A DNA stretch of 64,000 nucleotides, from NCBI GenBank assembly GCA_025698895.1, contig JAILWO010000003.1, positions 744,001 through 808,000 on the forward strand, given 5' to 3'. The notes beneath the pieces are model-generated. The model had not been told where the DNA came from and made no database searches. It worked only from the letters and a program-made list of their open reading frames with translations. The DNA comes from Rhizobiaceae bacterium. GTDB taxonomy: Bacteria > Pseudomonadota > Alphaproteobacteria > Rhizobiales > Rhizobiaceae. The position numbers and the translations under genes are program-made. This document shows positions 34,070 to 43,938 of this stretch, piece after piece (the stretch's first letter is position 1; every line of letters starts with the position of its first letter).

Positions 34070-35673
34070 AGCGCATCCGCTCCATGATCGATACCGCCGG
34101 CGCGGAGTTCCGCCGCAATACCGAGCACAACCGGCGCGTGGTGGCGGAATTCCGCGAGAAGCAGGAAGCGGCGCGCCACAAGCGGCCGCAGCGCGATCTC
34201 GACCGCCTGTCCAAACAAGGCAAGATGCGGCCGCGCGAGCGCATCGAAAAGCTGCTCGACCCCGGCACGCCGTTCCTGGAACTGTCGTCGCTGGCCGCCA
34301 ACATGGCCTATGGCGGCGAATCGCCGTCGGCGAGCTCCATCGTCGGCATCGGCGTGGTGTCCGGGCGCGAGGTCCTGATCCGCGCCGACGACCCCTCGGT
34401 GAAGGGCGGTGCCTGGTATCCGCTGACCGCCAAGAAGATCGTGCGCGCGCTCGACATCGCGATGGAGAACCGCCTGCCGGTGATCCATCTGTGCGATTCG
34501 GCCGGCGGCTTCCTGCCGCTGCAGGCCGAGGTGTTCCCCGACCGCTACATGGCCGGCCGCATCTTCCGCAACCAGTCGATCCTGTCGAAGATGGGCGTCA
34601 AGCAGCTTTCGCTGGTGTTCGGCCACTGCACGGCCGGGGGCGCCTACATTCCGGGCCTGTCGGACTATTCGGTGATCGTGCGCGGCACGGGTGCCGTGTT
34701 CCTGGGTGGCCCGCCGCTGGTCAAGGCCGCGACGGGCGAGGAAGTCACGGTGGAGGAACTGGGTGGGGCCGACATGCACACCTCGGTGTCCGGCACCTGT
34801 GACTATCCGGCCCGCTCGGAGGAGGATGCGATCCGCATCGGGCGCGAGATCGTGGCGCAATGGGATCAGGAAAGGAAATGGGATTGCCAGCGCGAGGCGC
34901 CCGAAGCGCCCGCCTATGATCCTGTCGAGCTTTACGGAATCATTCCCGACGACATCAAGAAGCAGTTCGACATGCGCGAGGTGATCGCGCGCATCGTCGA
35001 CGGCAGCCGCTTCCATGAATACCAGCCGAACTACGGCAAGACGCTGATCTGCGGCTACGCCAATATCTGGGGCTTCAAGGTCGGCATCCTTGCCAACAAC
35101 GGCGTGCTGTTCAACGATTCCTCGCTCAAGGGCGCGCATTTCATCGAATTGTGCAATCAGAACGCCACCCCGCTGGTCTTCCTGCAGAACATCACCGGCT
35201 ACATGATCGGCCGCGAATACGAGCGGCAGGGCATCACCAAGGACGGGGCCAAGATGATCATGGCCCAGTCCTGCAGCCGGGTGCCGAAATTCACCGTCAT
35301 GTGCAACGGCTCCTTCGGCGCGGGTAATTACGGCATGTGCGGTCGCGCCTTCGACGGGCGCTTCCTGTTTTCATGGCCGAACCACCAGATCGGCGTGATG
35401 GGCGGCGACCAGGCCGCCAAAACGCTGGTCGACGTGAAGGTCAGCCAGATGAAGCGCGCCGGCCAAGAGCCGGACCAGGCCGTGCTCGACAAGGTCTACG
35501 AGGATACCCGCAAGGCCTATCTGGAACAGCTCTCGGCCTATTATTCGACCTCGGAACTGTGGGACGACGGCATTCTCGATCCGGTCGACACGCGCAACGC
35601 GCTTGGCGTGGCGATCTCGGCCTCGCTGAACGCGCCGCTCGGCGACAGCGGATACGGCGTCTTCCGGTTCTGA
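34066..35673 (+). CDS. Acyl-CoA carboxylase carboxyltransferase beta subunit (AtuC-like)
   Basis: A 535-residue carboxyltransferase starting at GTG 34066, overlapping the carrier stop (GTGA). N- and C-terminal crotonase-like halves are present: FGHCTAGGAYIPGLSDYSVIV and FLGGPPLVKAATGEEV in the first, FLQNITGYMIGREYE and GSFGAGNYGMCGRAFDGRFLFSWPN in the second. In the motif FPDRYMAGRIF, residue 163 is Ala where methylcrotonyl-CoA carboxylases have Phe and geranyl-CoA carboxylases Gly (by recall of the Pseudomonas structures), so the acyl pocket should accept a larger chain. It completes the plus arm of the Atu-like locus. Confidence 0.93.
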   Translation: MKRIRSMIDTAGAEFRRNTEHNRRVVAEFREKQEAARHKRPQRDLDRLSKQGKMRPRERIEKLLDPGTPFLELSSLAANMAYGGESPSASSIVGIGVVSGREVLIRADDPSVKGGAWYPLTAKKIVRALDIAMENRLPVIHLCDSAGGFLPLQAEVFPDRYMAGRIFRNQSILSKMGVKQLSLVFGHCTAGGAYIPGLSDYSVIVRGTGAVFLGGPPLVKAATGEEVTVEELGGADMHTSVSGTCDYPARSEEDAIRIGREIVAQWDQERKWDCQREAPEAPAYDPVELYGIIPDDIKKQFDMREVIARIVDGSRFHEYQPNYGKTLICGYANIWGFKVGILANNGVLFNDSSLKGAHFIELCNQNATPLVFLQNITGYMIGREYERQGITKDGAKMIMAQSCSRVPKFTVMCNGSFGAGNYGMCGRAFDGRFLFSWPNHQIGVMGGDQAAKTLVDVKVSQMKRAGQEPDQAVLDKVYEDTRKAYLEQLSAYYSTSELWDDGILDPVDTRNALGVAISASLNAPLGDSGYGVFRF

Positions 35674-35688
35674 CGGAGATCGGCGCTG

Positions 35689-37008
<1,320 letters not shown>

Positions 37009-37028
37009 GGCTAAGTCGCGCTTGGTCC

Positions 37029-37151
37029 AACACCCCTCATCCGTCGCCTCCGGCGACACCTTCTCCCACAAGGGGAGAAGGAGGGGCGCTCTTCCCTTCT
37101 CCCCTTGTGGGAGAAGGTGCCCGAGCAGAGCGAGGGCGGATGAGGGGTGTT
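37029..37151. repeat. Composite inverted palindromic repeat upstream of deoA
   Basis: Outer arms AACACCCCTCATCCG (37029-37043) and CGGATGAGGGGTGTT (37137-37151) are perfect complements; inner TTCTCCCACAAGGGGAGAAG and its facing copy form further stems. The CACCCCTCATCC ends match the element in queG. It begins only about 20 bases upstream of the deoA start codon, so it forms most of that gene's leader, and ends 24 bases from the aldehyde dehydrogenase stop. Confidence 0.85.
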
Positions 37152-37175
37152 CATGAACAATACTATCTCGTTTCG

Positions 37176-39581
37176 CTAAACCCCGTAAGGCGTCCAGATG
37201 GACTTGATGCGGGTGGCGCGGAACAGGAACTCCTCGCCCCGGCCCTGAACGGGATCGAACCAGTCACGCGTCATGCCGTTCGAGGCCCAGACGGGCTTGA
37301 GGTTACCGGCGGATTCGGCCTCGACCGTCGCTGTTCCCTCGGCCGTGCCGAAATACCAGAGCGCGCCGATGTCGTCGTGCTGCGCCATCACCTTGGCGAG
37401 TTGGTCGCGATCGCCGGTGACGATGTTGACCACGCCGGCCGGCACGTCGGACGTGTCGAGCACCTGGTAGAGGTCGAGCGCGGCCAGCGGATGGTTCGGA
37501 GAGGGCGTGGCGATGACGCGATTGCCCATGGCGATCGCGGGCAGCACCAGCGACAGGAAGGCGAGCAGCGGCGCCTCGTCGGGTGCCGAGATGCCGATCA
37601 CCTCGTAGGGTTCGGGCAGCGCCAGCGACAGCATGCGGCCGGCCGGCGCGCGCGCCGCGCCGTCATATTTGTCGGCCCAGGCGGCGTAATGGATGGTGCG
37701 CGCCACCGACGCCGCGACCTCGCGCTTCGCGGCGGCTGCCGACGCGCCGGTCATGCGCGACAGGCGCGCGGCGAACTCGTCGACGCGCAGTTCCAGGTTC
37801 TCGGCCAGGAAGTAGAGCACCTGCGCGCGCTGATGGCCGGTCATGTCGGACCAGCCCTCGGCCTTGCGTGCCGCCTCGACCGCGTTGCGGATGTCCTTGC
37901 GGTTGCCGAAGGGAGCTTCCGTGATCAGCCGGCCCTTCGGGTCGACGACCGGGTAGGAATAGCCCGAATCCGGACGCGCCTGCTTGCCGCCGATATAGAG
38001 CTTGGCCGTGCGGTCGATGGACCGGGTCTCGCCCGGCGCCGCTTCGCTCTCGACCGGGACGGGGGCGGGCAGGGCGTTCGCCGCGGGCCGGGCCTTCGCC
38101 TTCTTCTGCCATGACGGCGCCAGATATTCGAGCATGCCTTCGCGGCCGCCCTCGCGGCCGAAGCCGCTCTCCTTGTAGCCGCCGAAGCCGACGGCGGCGT
38201 CGAACAGATTGGTCGAATTGATCCACACCACGCCGGCCTTGACCTTCTTGGCTGCCTCGAAGGCGGTGTCGAGGTTCTGCGACCAGATCGAGGCGGCAAG
38301 CCCGTAGCGCGAATTGTTGGCGAGCTGCACCGCCTCGCCGGGCGTGCGGAAGGTCATGGCGGCGAGCACCGGTCCGAAGATTTCCTCCTGCGCCAGCGCG
38401 GTCGCGGGCGACACGCCGGTGAACAGCGTCGGCGGGTAGAAGCAGCCCGGCGAGGACAAGACCTCCTTCGCCCAGGATGGCTGCCACATCCTCGCGCCAT
38501 CCTTCGCGCCGGCCGCGACGCGGCCCGCGATCTGCTCCTTCTGGACCGGCGCCACGACGGCGCCGATATCGGTCGACTTGTCGAGCGGCGGGCCGACACG
38601 CAGCGTCTCCATGCGGCGTCTGAGCTTGTCGTAGAAGCGCTCGGCCACGCCCTCCTGCACGATGGCGCGCGAACCGGCGCAGCACACCTCGCCCTGGTTG
38701 AACCAGATCGCGTCGACCACGCCCTCAACCGCCGCGTCCAGGTCGGCCGTGTCGAAGACGATGAAGGGCGACTTGCCGCCGAGCTCCAGCGACAGCTTCT
38801 TGCCCGACCCCGCCGTCTGGCGGCGCAGGATGCGGCCGACCTCGGTCGAGCCGGTGAAGGCGAGCTTCTGGATGCCGGGATGGCCGGCAAGCGCCGCGCC
38901 GGTCCTTCCATCGCCATTGACGAGGTTGAAGACGCCGTCCGGCAGGCCGGCCTCCTTGCAGATCTCGGCGAAGGCCAGCGCGGTCAACGGCGTGTATTCG
39001 GCCGGCTTCAGCACCACCGTGCAGCCGGCGGCGAGCGCCGGCGCCACCTTCCAGGCCAGCATCAGCAGCGGAAAGTTCCACGGGATGATCTGGCCGCAGA
39101 CGCCGGCCGGCGCATGGCCGGGGAAAGCCTCCTCGCGCAGCTCGGCCCAGCCGGCATGGTGGTAGAAGTGGCGTGCGACCAGCGGCACGTCGACGTCGCG
39201 CGTCTCGCGGATCGCCTTGCCGTTGTCGATCGTCTCCAGCACGGCGAGGAAGCGGGAATGCTTCTGGATCTGCCTGGCCAGCGCGTAGAGATGGCGGGCG
39301 CGTTCGGTTCCCGACAGTTTCGACCACGGACCGAAGGCGGCCGTCGCGGCCTTCACGGCGGCATCGACGTCCTTGTCCGTGCCGGCGGACACTTTGGCCA
39401 GTTCCTTGGCCGTCGCCGGATCGGTCACAGCGAAGGTGTCGCCCTTCGGCGCGGTGAATTTGCCGCCGATGAAATGGCCGAAGCGGGCCTTGTGACGGGC
39501 GAGCCAGCCGCGGACGATCGCGTCGTCCTCGGGTGCCGGGCCGTATTCCATGGTCTTCAGGATATCGACGATCTCGTTCAT
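37176..39581 (-). CDS. Aldehyde dehydrogenase, tandem double-domain protein
   Basis: An 801-residue protein made of two aldehyde-dehydrogenase domains. The first (residues about 35-500) is complete: [22 protein letters not shown] with Asn169, Glu266 in LELGGKSP and catalytic Cys300 in FNQGEVCC. The second (about 525-800) keeps the fold and part of the NAD region but lacks the catalytic cysteine; its matching part reads [11 protein letters not shown]. It sits between deoC and deoA, so acetaldehyde from deoxyribose-phosphate cleavage is the likely substrate, giving acetate. Such double proteins are known next to deoC in this order of bacteria. Confidence 0.92.
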   Translation of the reverse strand: MNEIVDILKTMEYGPAPEDDAIVRGWLARHKARFGHFIGGKFTAPKGDTFAVTDPATAKELAKVSAGTDKDVDAAVKAATAAFGPWSKLSGTERARHLYALARQIQKHSRFLAVLETIDNGKAIRETRDVDVPLVARHFYHHAGWAELREEAFPGHAPAGVCGQIIPWNFPLLMLAWKVAPALAAGCTVVLKPAEYTPLTALAFAEICKEAGLPDGVFNLVNGDGRTGAALAGHPGIQKLAFTGSTEVGRILRRQTAGSGKKLSLELGGKSPFIVFDTADLDAAVEGVVDAIWFNQGEVCCAGSRAIVQEGVAERFYDKLRRRMETLRVGPPLDKSTDIGAVVAPVQKEQIAGRVAAGAKDGARMWQPSWAKEVLSSPGCFYPPTLFTGVSPATALAQEEIFGPVLAAMTFRTPGEAVQLANNSRYGLAASIWSQNLDTAFEAAKKVKAGVVWINSTNLFDAAVGFGGYKESGFGREGGREGMLEYLAPSWQKKAKARPAANALPAPVPVESEAAPGETRSIDRTAKLYIGGKQARPDSGYSYPVVDPKGRLITEAPFGNRKDIRNAVEAARKAEGWSDMTGHQRAQVLYFLAENLELRVDEFAARLSRMTGASAAAAKREVAASVARTIHYAAWADKYDGAARAPAGRMLSLALPEPYEVIGISAPDEAPLLAFLSLVLPAIAMGNRVIATPSPNHPLAALDLYQVLDTSDVPAGVVNIVTGDRDQLAKVMAQHDDIGALWYFGTAEGTATVEAESAGNLKPVWASNGMTRDWFDPVQGRGEEFLFRATRIKSIWTPYGV

Positions 39582-39593
39582 GGGTGCTCTCCG

Positions 39594-40607
39594 CTACGCC
39601 ATCCCATGCCGGTCGTGGGACGAATAGCGCCCGGTGACGAAATGCTCGAGCTGGCGCTCGATGTCGGCGAGCAGGCCGCTGGCGCCGAAGCGGAACAGTT
39701 CCGGCTCCAGCCAGTCGCGGCCGAGTTCCTCCTTGATCAGGATCAGCCAGGCGAGCGCGTCCTTGGCCGTGCGGATGCCGCCGGCGGGCTTGAAGCCGAC
39801 CACTTGGCCCGAATAGTCGAGATAGTCGCGCAGGGCGCGGATCATCACCAGGCTGACGGGAAGCGTGGCGTTGACGCCTTCCATGCCGGTCGAGGTCTTG
39901 ATGAAGTCGGCCCCGGCCATCATGGCGACCATGGAGGCCCTGTAGACATTGGTGAGCGTCTTGAGGTCGCCGGTGGCCAGGATCGCCTTCATATGCGCCT
40001 CGCCACAGGCTTCGCGCATCTGGCGCACCTCGTCGTAGAGGGCCGGCCAGTCTCCGGTCAGCACCTGGGCGCGGGCGATCACGATGTCGATCTCGGCCGC
40101 TCCGTCGGCGACCGCCATGCGGATTTCCTCCAGCCGCGTCCTCAGCGGGGTGAGGCCGGCCGGAAAACCGGTCGCGACGGAAGCGACGGGAACGCCAGAA
40201 CCGTCAAGCGCCTTCACGGCGGTCGCGACCATGTTGGGATAGACGCAGACCGCGCCTGTCGTGAGCCGGCGGCCGGTCAGGCCGAGCGCGGCGACCAGAT
40301 CGTCGCGCAGCGGATGCCGGGCCTTGGCGCACAGCCGCTCGACGCGGCCGGGCGTGTCGTCGCCGGCCAGCGTCGTCAGGTCGATGCACTCGATCGCCTT
40401 GACCAGCCAGGCGGCCTGCCACTGCTTCTTGACGCTGCGCCGGGCCGACAGCGTCGCGACGCGGCGGTCGGCCGCCGAAAGGTTGACGTCGACGGTCTCG
40501 AACCATTCGGGCTTCAGCGCCGTGCCCTCGTTGCGGGCCGGGCCTTGCTTCGGCATGGCGATGAGATTGGTGCCCGCTGCCTCGCGGGTTTCTGTGCGCG
40601 CATTCAC
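39594..40607 (-). CDS. deoC: Deoxyribose-phosphate aldolase
   Basis: A 337-residue class I aldolase cleaving deoxyribose-5-phosphate to glyceraldehyde-3-phosphate and acetaldehyde. Lys237 in GADFIKTSTG is the Schiff-base lysine; Asp174 in AEIDIVIA and the lysine of GFKPAGGIRT complete the site. This is the long (about 330 residue) DeoC type. The GTG start at 40607 overlaps the stop of the phosphorylase gene (GTGA). The first 30 residues are not conserved, so a later start is possible. Confidence 0.95.
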   Translation of the reverse strand: MNARTETREAAGTNLIAMPKQGPARNEGTALKPEWFETVDVNLSAADRRVATLSARRSVKKQWQAAWLVKAIECIDLTTLAGDDTPGRVERLCAKARHPLRDDLVAALGLTGRRLTTGAVCVYPNMVATAVKALDGSGVPVASVATGFPAGLTPLRTRLEEIRMAVADGAAEIDIVIARAQVLTGDWPALYDEVRQMREACGEAHMKAILATGDLKTLTNVYRASMVAMMAGADFIKTSTGMEGVNATLPVSLVMIRALRDYLDYSGQVVGFKPAGGIRTAKDALAWLILIKEELGRDWLEPELFRFGASGLLADIERQLEHFVTGRYSSHDRHGMA

Positions 40608-41404
40608 GGGTCGAGCCCTCCGATGGCGGCCTTGAGGATCGCGACGAGCCTCTTCCCGCCGAGCGGCGCCATCTCCTTGGTTTCCTGATGCGACAATTCC
40701 TGGCCGGTCATGCCGGCCGCCAGGTTGGTGATGACGGAACAGGCGGCCACGCGCAGCCCGAGGAAGCGGGCCAGGATCACTTCGGGGACCGTCGACATGC
40801 CGACCGCGTCGGCGCCGAGCACCATGGCCATGCGGATTTCGGCCGGCGTCTCGAAGGACGGGCCGGAAAACCACATATAGACGCCCTTGTGGAGCGGCGT
40901 GCCGGTCTCGGCCGCCGCCTTGTCCAGCGCCGCGCGCAGGCCCGCGTCATAGGCTTCGGTCAGGCCCACGAAGCGGGCGTCGGTCGGCTCGCCGAACAGC
41001 GGGTTGGTGCCGGAAAAATTGATGTGGTCGGTGATCATCATCACCGAGCCAGGCGGCATGTCCGGCTTCAGCGAGCCGGCGGCATTGGTCAGCAGCAGCG
41101 TGGTGACGCCGAGCCGGTGCAGCATTTCGAGGGCCGGGCGCATGGCGGCGGCGTCGCCGTGCTCGTAGTAGTGGACGCGGCCCGAAAGCACGATCACGTC
41201 GCGCCCCGACAGCGTTCCGGCGATCAGCTCGCCGGAATGGCCGGTCACGGCGCTTTTCGGGAAGCCGGGAATGTCCGCATAGGCAATGCGGACGGCGTCC
41301 TCCACCTCGTCGGCCAGGCTGCCGAGCCCGGAACCGAGCACCAGCGCGATCTTCGGCGCGCGCAGGCCGATGCGTGACAGGACGAGGTTCGCCGCCTCCT
41401 TCAT
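40604..41404 (-). CDS. Purine nucleoside phosphorylase (class I trimeric type)
   Basis: A 266-residue phosphorylase splitting purine (deoxy)nucleosides with phosphate. The family marks are IALVLGSGLGSLADEV, GHSGELIAGTLSGRDVIVLSGRVHYYEHGD, LTNAAGSLKPDMPPGSVMMITDHIN, and GPSFETPAEIRMAMVLGADAVGMSTVPEVILA. The base pocket has Glu and Asn (SVITNLAAGM) as in guanosine/inosine-specific trimers. The start ATG overlaps the cytidine deaminase stop (ATGA). Its product ribose- or deoxyribose-1-phosphate feeds DeoC after isomerization; the phosphopentomutase is not in this window. Confidence 0.94.
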   Translation of the reverse strand: MKEAANLVLSRIGLRAPKIALVLGSGLGSLADEVEDAVRIAYADIPGFPKSAVTGHSGELIAGTLSGRDVIVLSGRVHYYEHGDAAAMRPALEMLHRLGVTTLLLTNAAGSLKPDMPPGSVMMITDHINFSGTNPLFGEPTDARFVGLTEAYDAGLRAALDKAAAETGTPLHKGVYMWFSGPSFETPAEIRMAMVLGADAVGMSTVPEVILARFLGLRVAACSVITNLAAGMTGQELSHQETKEMAPLGGKRLVAILKAAIGGLDP

Positions 41405-41793
41405 TTCAGCACCTCGCCGGCGAAACCCATGGGCAGCATCTCGCCCAGCGTCACCGTCTCCACCACGCCGGTCTCGTCGCACAGATGCAGCTTCGCGTCG
41501 GGCCCGGCGAATTCGGCCAGGCGCTGCCGGCAGCCGCCGCAGGGCGTAATCCGCGCCATCCGCTTGGCCACGACCGCGATCTCGGCGATCCGTCCGCCGC
41601 CGGCCATGACATAGTGGCCGAGCGCGGTGGTCTCGGCGCACCAGCCTTCGGGGAAGGAGGCGATCTCGATGTTCGCGCCGGCGAAGATCCGGCCGTCGTC
41701 GGTCAGCAGCGCCGCGCCGACCGGAAACCTGGAATAGGGCGCATGGGCCTTCGCCATCGCCTCGCGGGCCGCGCGGAACAGGGCGTCAGACAT
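41401..41793 (-). CDS. cdd: Cytidine deaminase
   Basis: A 130-residue homotetrameric-type deaminase that turns cytidine and deoxycytidine into uridine and deoxyuridine. The zinc site is Cys52-Ala-Glu54 (EGWCAETTALGH) with Cys85 and Cys88 in ITPCGGCRQRL. APYSRFPVGAALLTDDG is the typical N-terminal segment. It overlaps the purine nucleoside phosphorylase gene and follows the transporter genes by 31 bases, as expected for an operon that takes in and degrades nucleosides. Confidence 0.96.
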   Translation of the reverse strand: MSDALFRAAREAMAKAHAPYSRFPVGAALLTDDGRIFAGANIEIASFPEGWCAETTALGHYVMAGGGRIAEIAVVAKRMARITPCGGCRQRLAEFAGPDAKLHLCDETGVVETVTLGEMLPMGFAGEVLK

Positions 41794-41824
41794 GGTCGCG
41801 TACCGGGGCAGTCGATTGCCTCAT

Positions 41825-42796
41825 CTACCGCTCCTTCACATAGGGCACGCCGCCCGCGCGAGGCGGGATCGCCTTGCCGATGAAGCCCGCGAGCAGGATC
41901 ACGGTCAGGATATAGGGCAGGGCCTGCATCAGTTGCACCGGCACGCGCCCGATCCCGGGGAAGGCCAGACCCTGATAGCGGATGGCGAAGGCGTCGAGGA
42001 AGCCGAACAGCAGGCACGCGAACATGACCGGCACCGGCCGCCACTTGGCGAAGATGAGCGCCGCCAGCGCGATGAAGCCCTTCCCGGCCGTCATGTCCTT
42101 CACGAAGCCGGCGTTCTGCGCGACCGCCAGATAGGCGCCGGCGGCGCCCGTCAGCACGCCGGTGCAGATCACGGCACGGTAGCGCAACCAGGCGACCGAT
42201 ATGCCGGCCGTGTCGACGGCGGCCGGGTTTTCGCCGACGGCGCGTAGCCTGAGCCCGAAGCGGGTGCGAAACAGCACCCACCAGGTGATCGGCACCATGG
42301 CGAAGGCGGCATAGACCAGAAGCGAATGACCCGAGATCAGGTCCGAATAGATCGGCCCGAGGATCGGCACGCCGCTGACGGCATCCGCGCCGGGGAGGGT
42401 GATCGACTGGAAGCGCGCGTCGCCGGTCAGCGACGGCGTGCGCCCGCCCTGCCTGAACCAGGCCTGGCCGAGGATGATGGTGGAGCCCGCCGCGATGAAG
42501 TTGATCGCCACGCCCGACACGATCTGGTTGCCGCGATGGGTGATCGAGGCGAAGCCGTGGACGAGCGCGAAGAAGACCGAGATCGCGATCGCGGCCATCA
42601 GGCCGAGCCATGCCGAGCCGGTGACGGCCGCCGCCGAGGCGCCCGCGAAGGCCCCGGCCAGCATCTTGCCTTCCAGCCCGATGTCGAAGACGCCCGAGCG
42701 CTCCGAATAGAGGCCGGCCAGCGCGGCCAGAAGCAGCGGCACCGACACGCGTATGGTCGCATCGAGAAGCTGGAGCAGAACGCCGAGGAACTCCAT
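41825..42796 (-). CDS. Nucleoside ABC transporter permease (NupQ-like)
   Basis: A 323-residue permease with about eight hydrophobic helices, beginning LLDATIRVSVPLLLAALAGLYSERSGVFDIGLEGKMLAGAFAGA, the start typical of the BMP-type nucleoside/simple-sugar permeases. The segment RAVGENPAAVDTAGISVAWLRYRAVI near residue 195 is the ATPase-contact loop. It is one base away from the other permease gene. The pair with the double-ABC ATPase forms an importer for purine or pyrimidine nucleosides. Confidence 0.93.
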   Translation of the reverse strand: MEFLGVLLQLLDATIRVSVPLLLAALAGLYSERSGVFDIGLEGKMLAGAFAGASAAAVTGSAWLGLMAAIAISVFFALVHGFASITHRGNQIVSGVAINFIAAGSTIILGQAWFRQGGRTPSLTGDARFQSITLPGADAVSGVPILGPIYSDLISGHSLLVYAAFAMVPITWWVLFRTRFGLRLRAVGENPAAVDTAGISVAWLRYRAVICTGVLTGAAGAYLAVAQNAGFVKDMTAGKGFIALAALIFAKWRPVPVMFACLLFGFLDAFAIRYQGLAFPGIGRVPVQLMQALPYILTVILLAGFIGKAIPPRAGGVPYVKER

Positions 42797-42797
42797 C

Positions 42798-43937
42798 TCA
42801 GACGCTCCCGCTCTTGGCGGGCTCCAGCCCTGCGCGGCGCGGCGAGATGCTGGCGAACGCCGCCTGGATCGCGGGGCGGAACATGTGCTCCAGCGCGCCG
42901 GCGAACAGGATGACCAGGCCCTGGATGATCACGATCATGTCGCGGCTGATATGCGGCATCTCGAAGGCGATTTCGGCGCCGCCCTGGTAGAGCATGCCGA
43001 AGAGGATGGCGGCCGGCACGATGCCGGCCGGATGCGAGCGGCCCATCAGCGCCACCGCGATGCCGACGAAGCCCGCGCCGGTGACGAAATCGAGCTGGAG
43101 GCGGTGCTGGTCGCCCATCACCGGATTGAGCGCCATCATGCCCGCCAGCGCGCCGGAGATCAGCATGGTGATGACGATGATGCGGGCTTCGCCGATCCCG
43201 GCATAGCGCGCCGCGCGCGGCGAAAAGCCCTGCGTGCGGATTTCGTAGCCGAGCCTGGTGCGCCAGATCAGCACCCATACGGCCACCGATGCGACGAGCG
43301 CGAGGATGAAGGTGATGTTGAGCGGGGTGGCGCGCACCGTCATGCCCATCGCCTCCAGCACCCAGCCCAGCTTGGGCAGATGCGCGCCGTCGAGGAAGGT
43401 GCGGGTCTGCGGCGCCATCGAGGTCGGCGGCTTCAGCGGGCCGACCAGCAGATAGACCATCAGGCTGGCGGCGATGAAGTTGAACATGATGGTGGTGATG
43501 ACGATGTGGCTGCCGCGCTTGGCCTGGAAATAGGCCGGCAGGAACGCCCAGGCCGCGCCGATCGCGGCCGAGCCGAGGATCGCGAAGAGGAAGGTGAGAT
43601 ACCACGGAAAGATACCATCGAAGGCAAGGCAGGCCAGCGCGACGCCCAGCCCTCCGACATAGGCCTGCCCCTCGCCGCCGATGTTGAACAGGCCGCAATG
43701 GAACGCCACCGCGACGGCCAGCCCGGTGAAGATGAAGCTCGTGGCGTAATAGAGCGTGTAGGCGATGCCCGAGCCGGAGCCGAAGGCTCCGTCGATCAGC
43801 AACCCGGCCGCGCGGATCGGGCTTTCGCCCACCAGGAGCACGACGAGGCCCGCGACCAGGAAGGCGACGACCAGGTTGATCAACGGGATCAGCCCGTAAT
43901 CGGCCCAGGCGGGCAGCTTGGCGTAAGGGGTGCTCAT
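42798..43937 (-). CDS. Nucleoside ABC transporter permease (NupP-like)
   Basis: A 379-residue integral membrane protein, the larger permease of the pair. FHCGLFNIGGEGQAYVGGLGVALAC is the family signature, followed by IVITTIMFNFIAASLMVYL; the coupling loop is EIRTQGFSPRAARYAGIGEARIIVITMLISGALAGM. It lies one base downstream of the ATPase gene. Both permeases keep normal length, so the importer appears intact except for its binding protein. Confidence 0.93.
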   Translation of the reverse strand: MSTPYAKLPAWADYGLIPLINLVVAFLVAGLVVLLVGESPIRAAGLLIDGAFGSGSGIAYTLYYATSFIFTGLAVAVAFHCGLFNIGGEGQAYVGGLGVALACLAFDGIFPWYLTFLFAILGSAAIGAAWAFLPAYFQAKRGSHIVITTIMFNFIAASLMVYLLVGPLKPPTSMAPQTRTFLDGAHLPKLGWVLEAMGMTVRATPLNITFILALVASVAVWVLIWRTRLGYEIRTQGFSPRAARYAGIGEARIIVITMLISGALAGMMALNPVMGDQHRLQLDFVTGAGFVGIAVALMGRSHPAGIVPAAILFGMLYQGGAEIAFEMPHISRDMIVIIQGLVILFAGALEHMFRPAIQAAFASISPRRAGLEPAKSGSV

Positions 43938-43938
43938 T

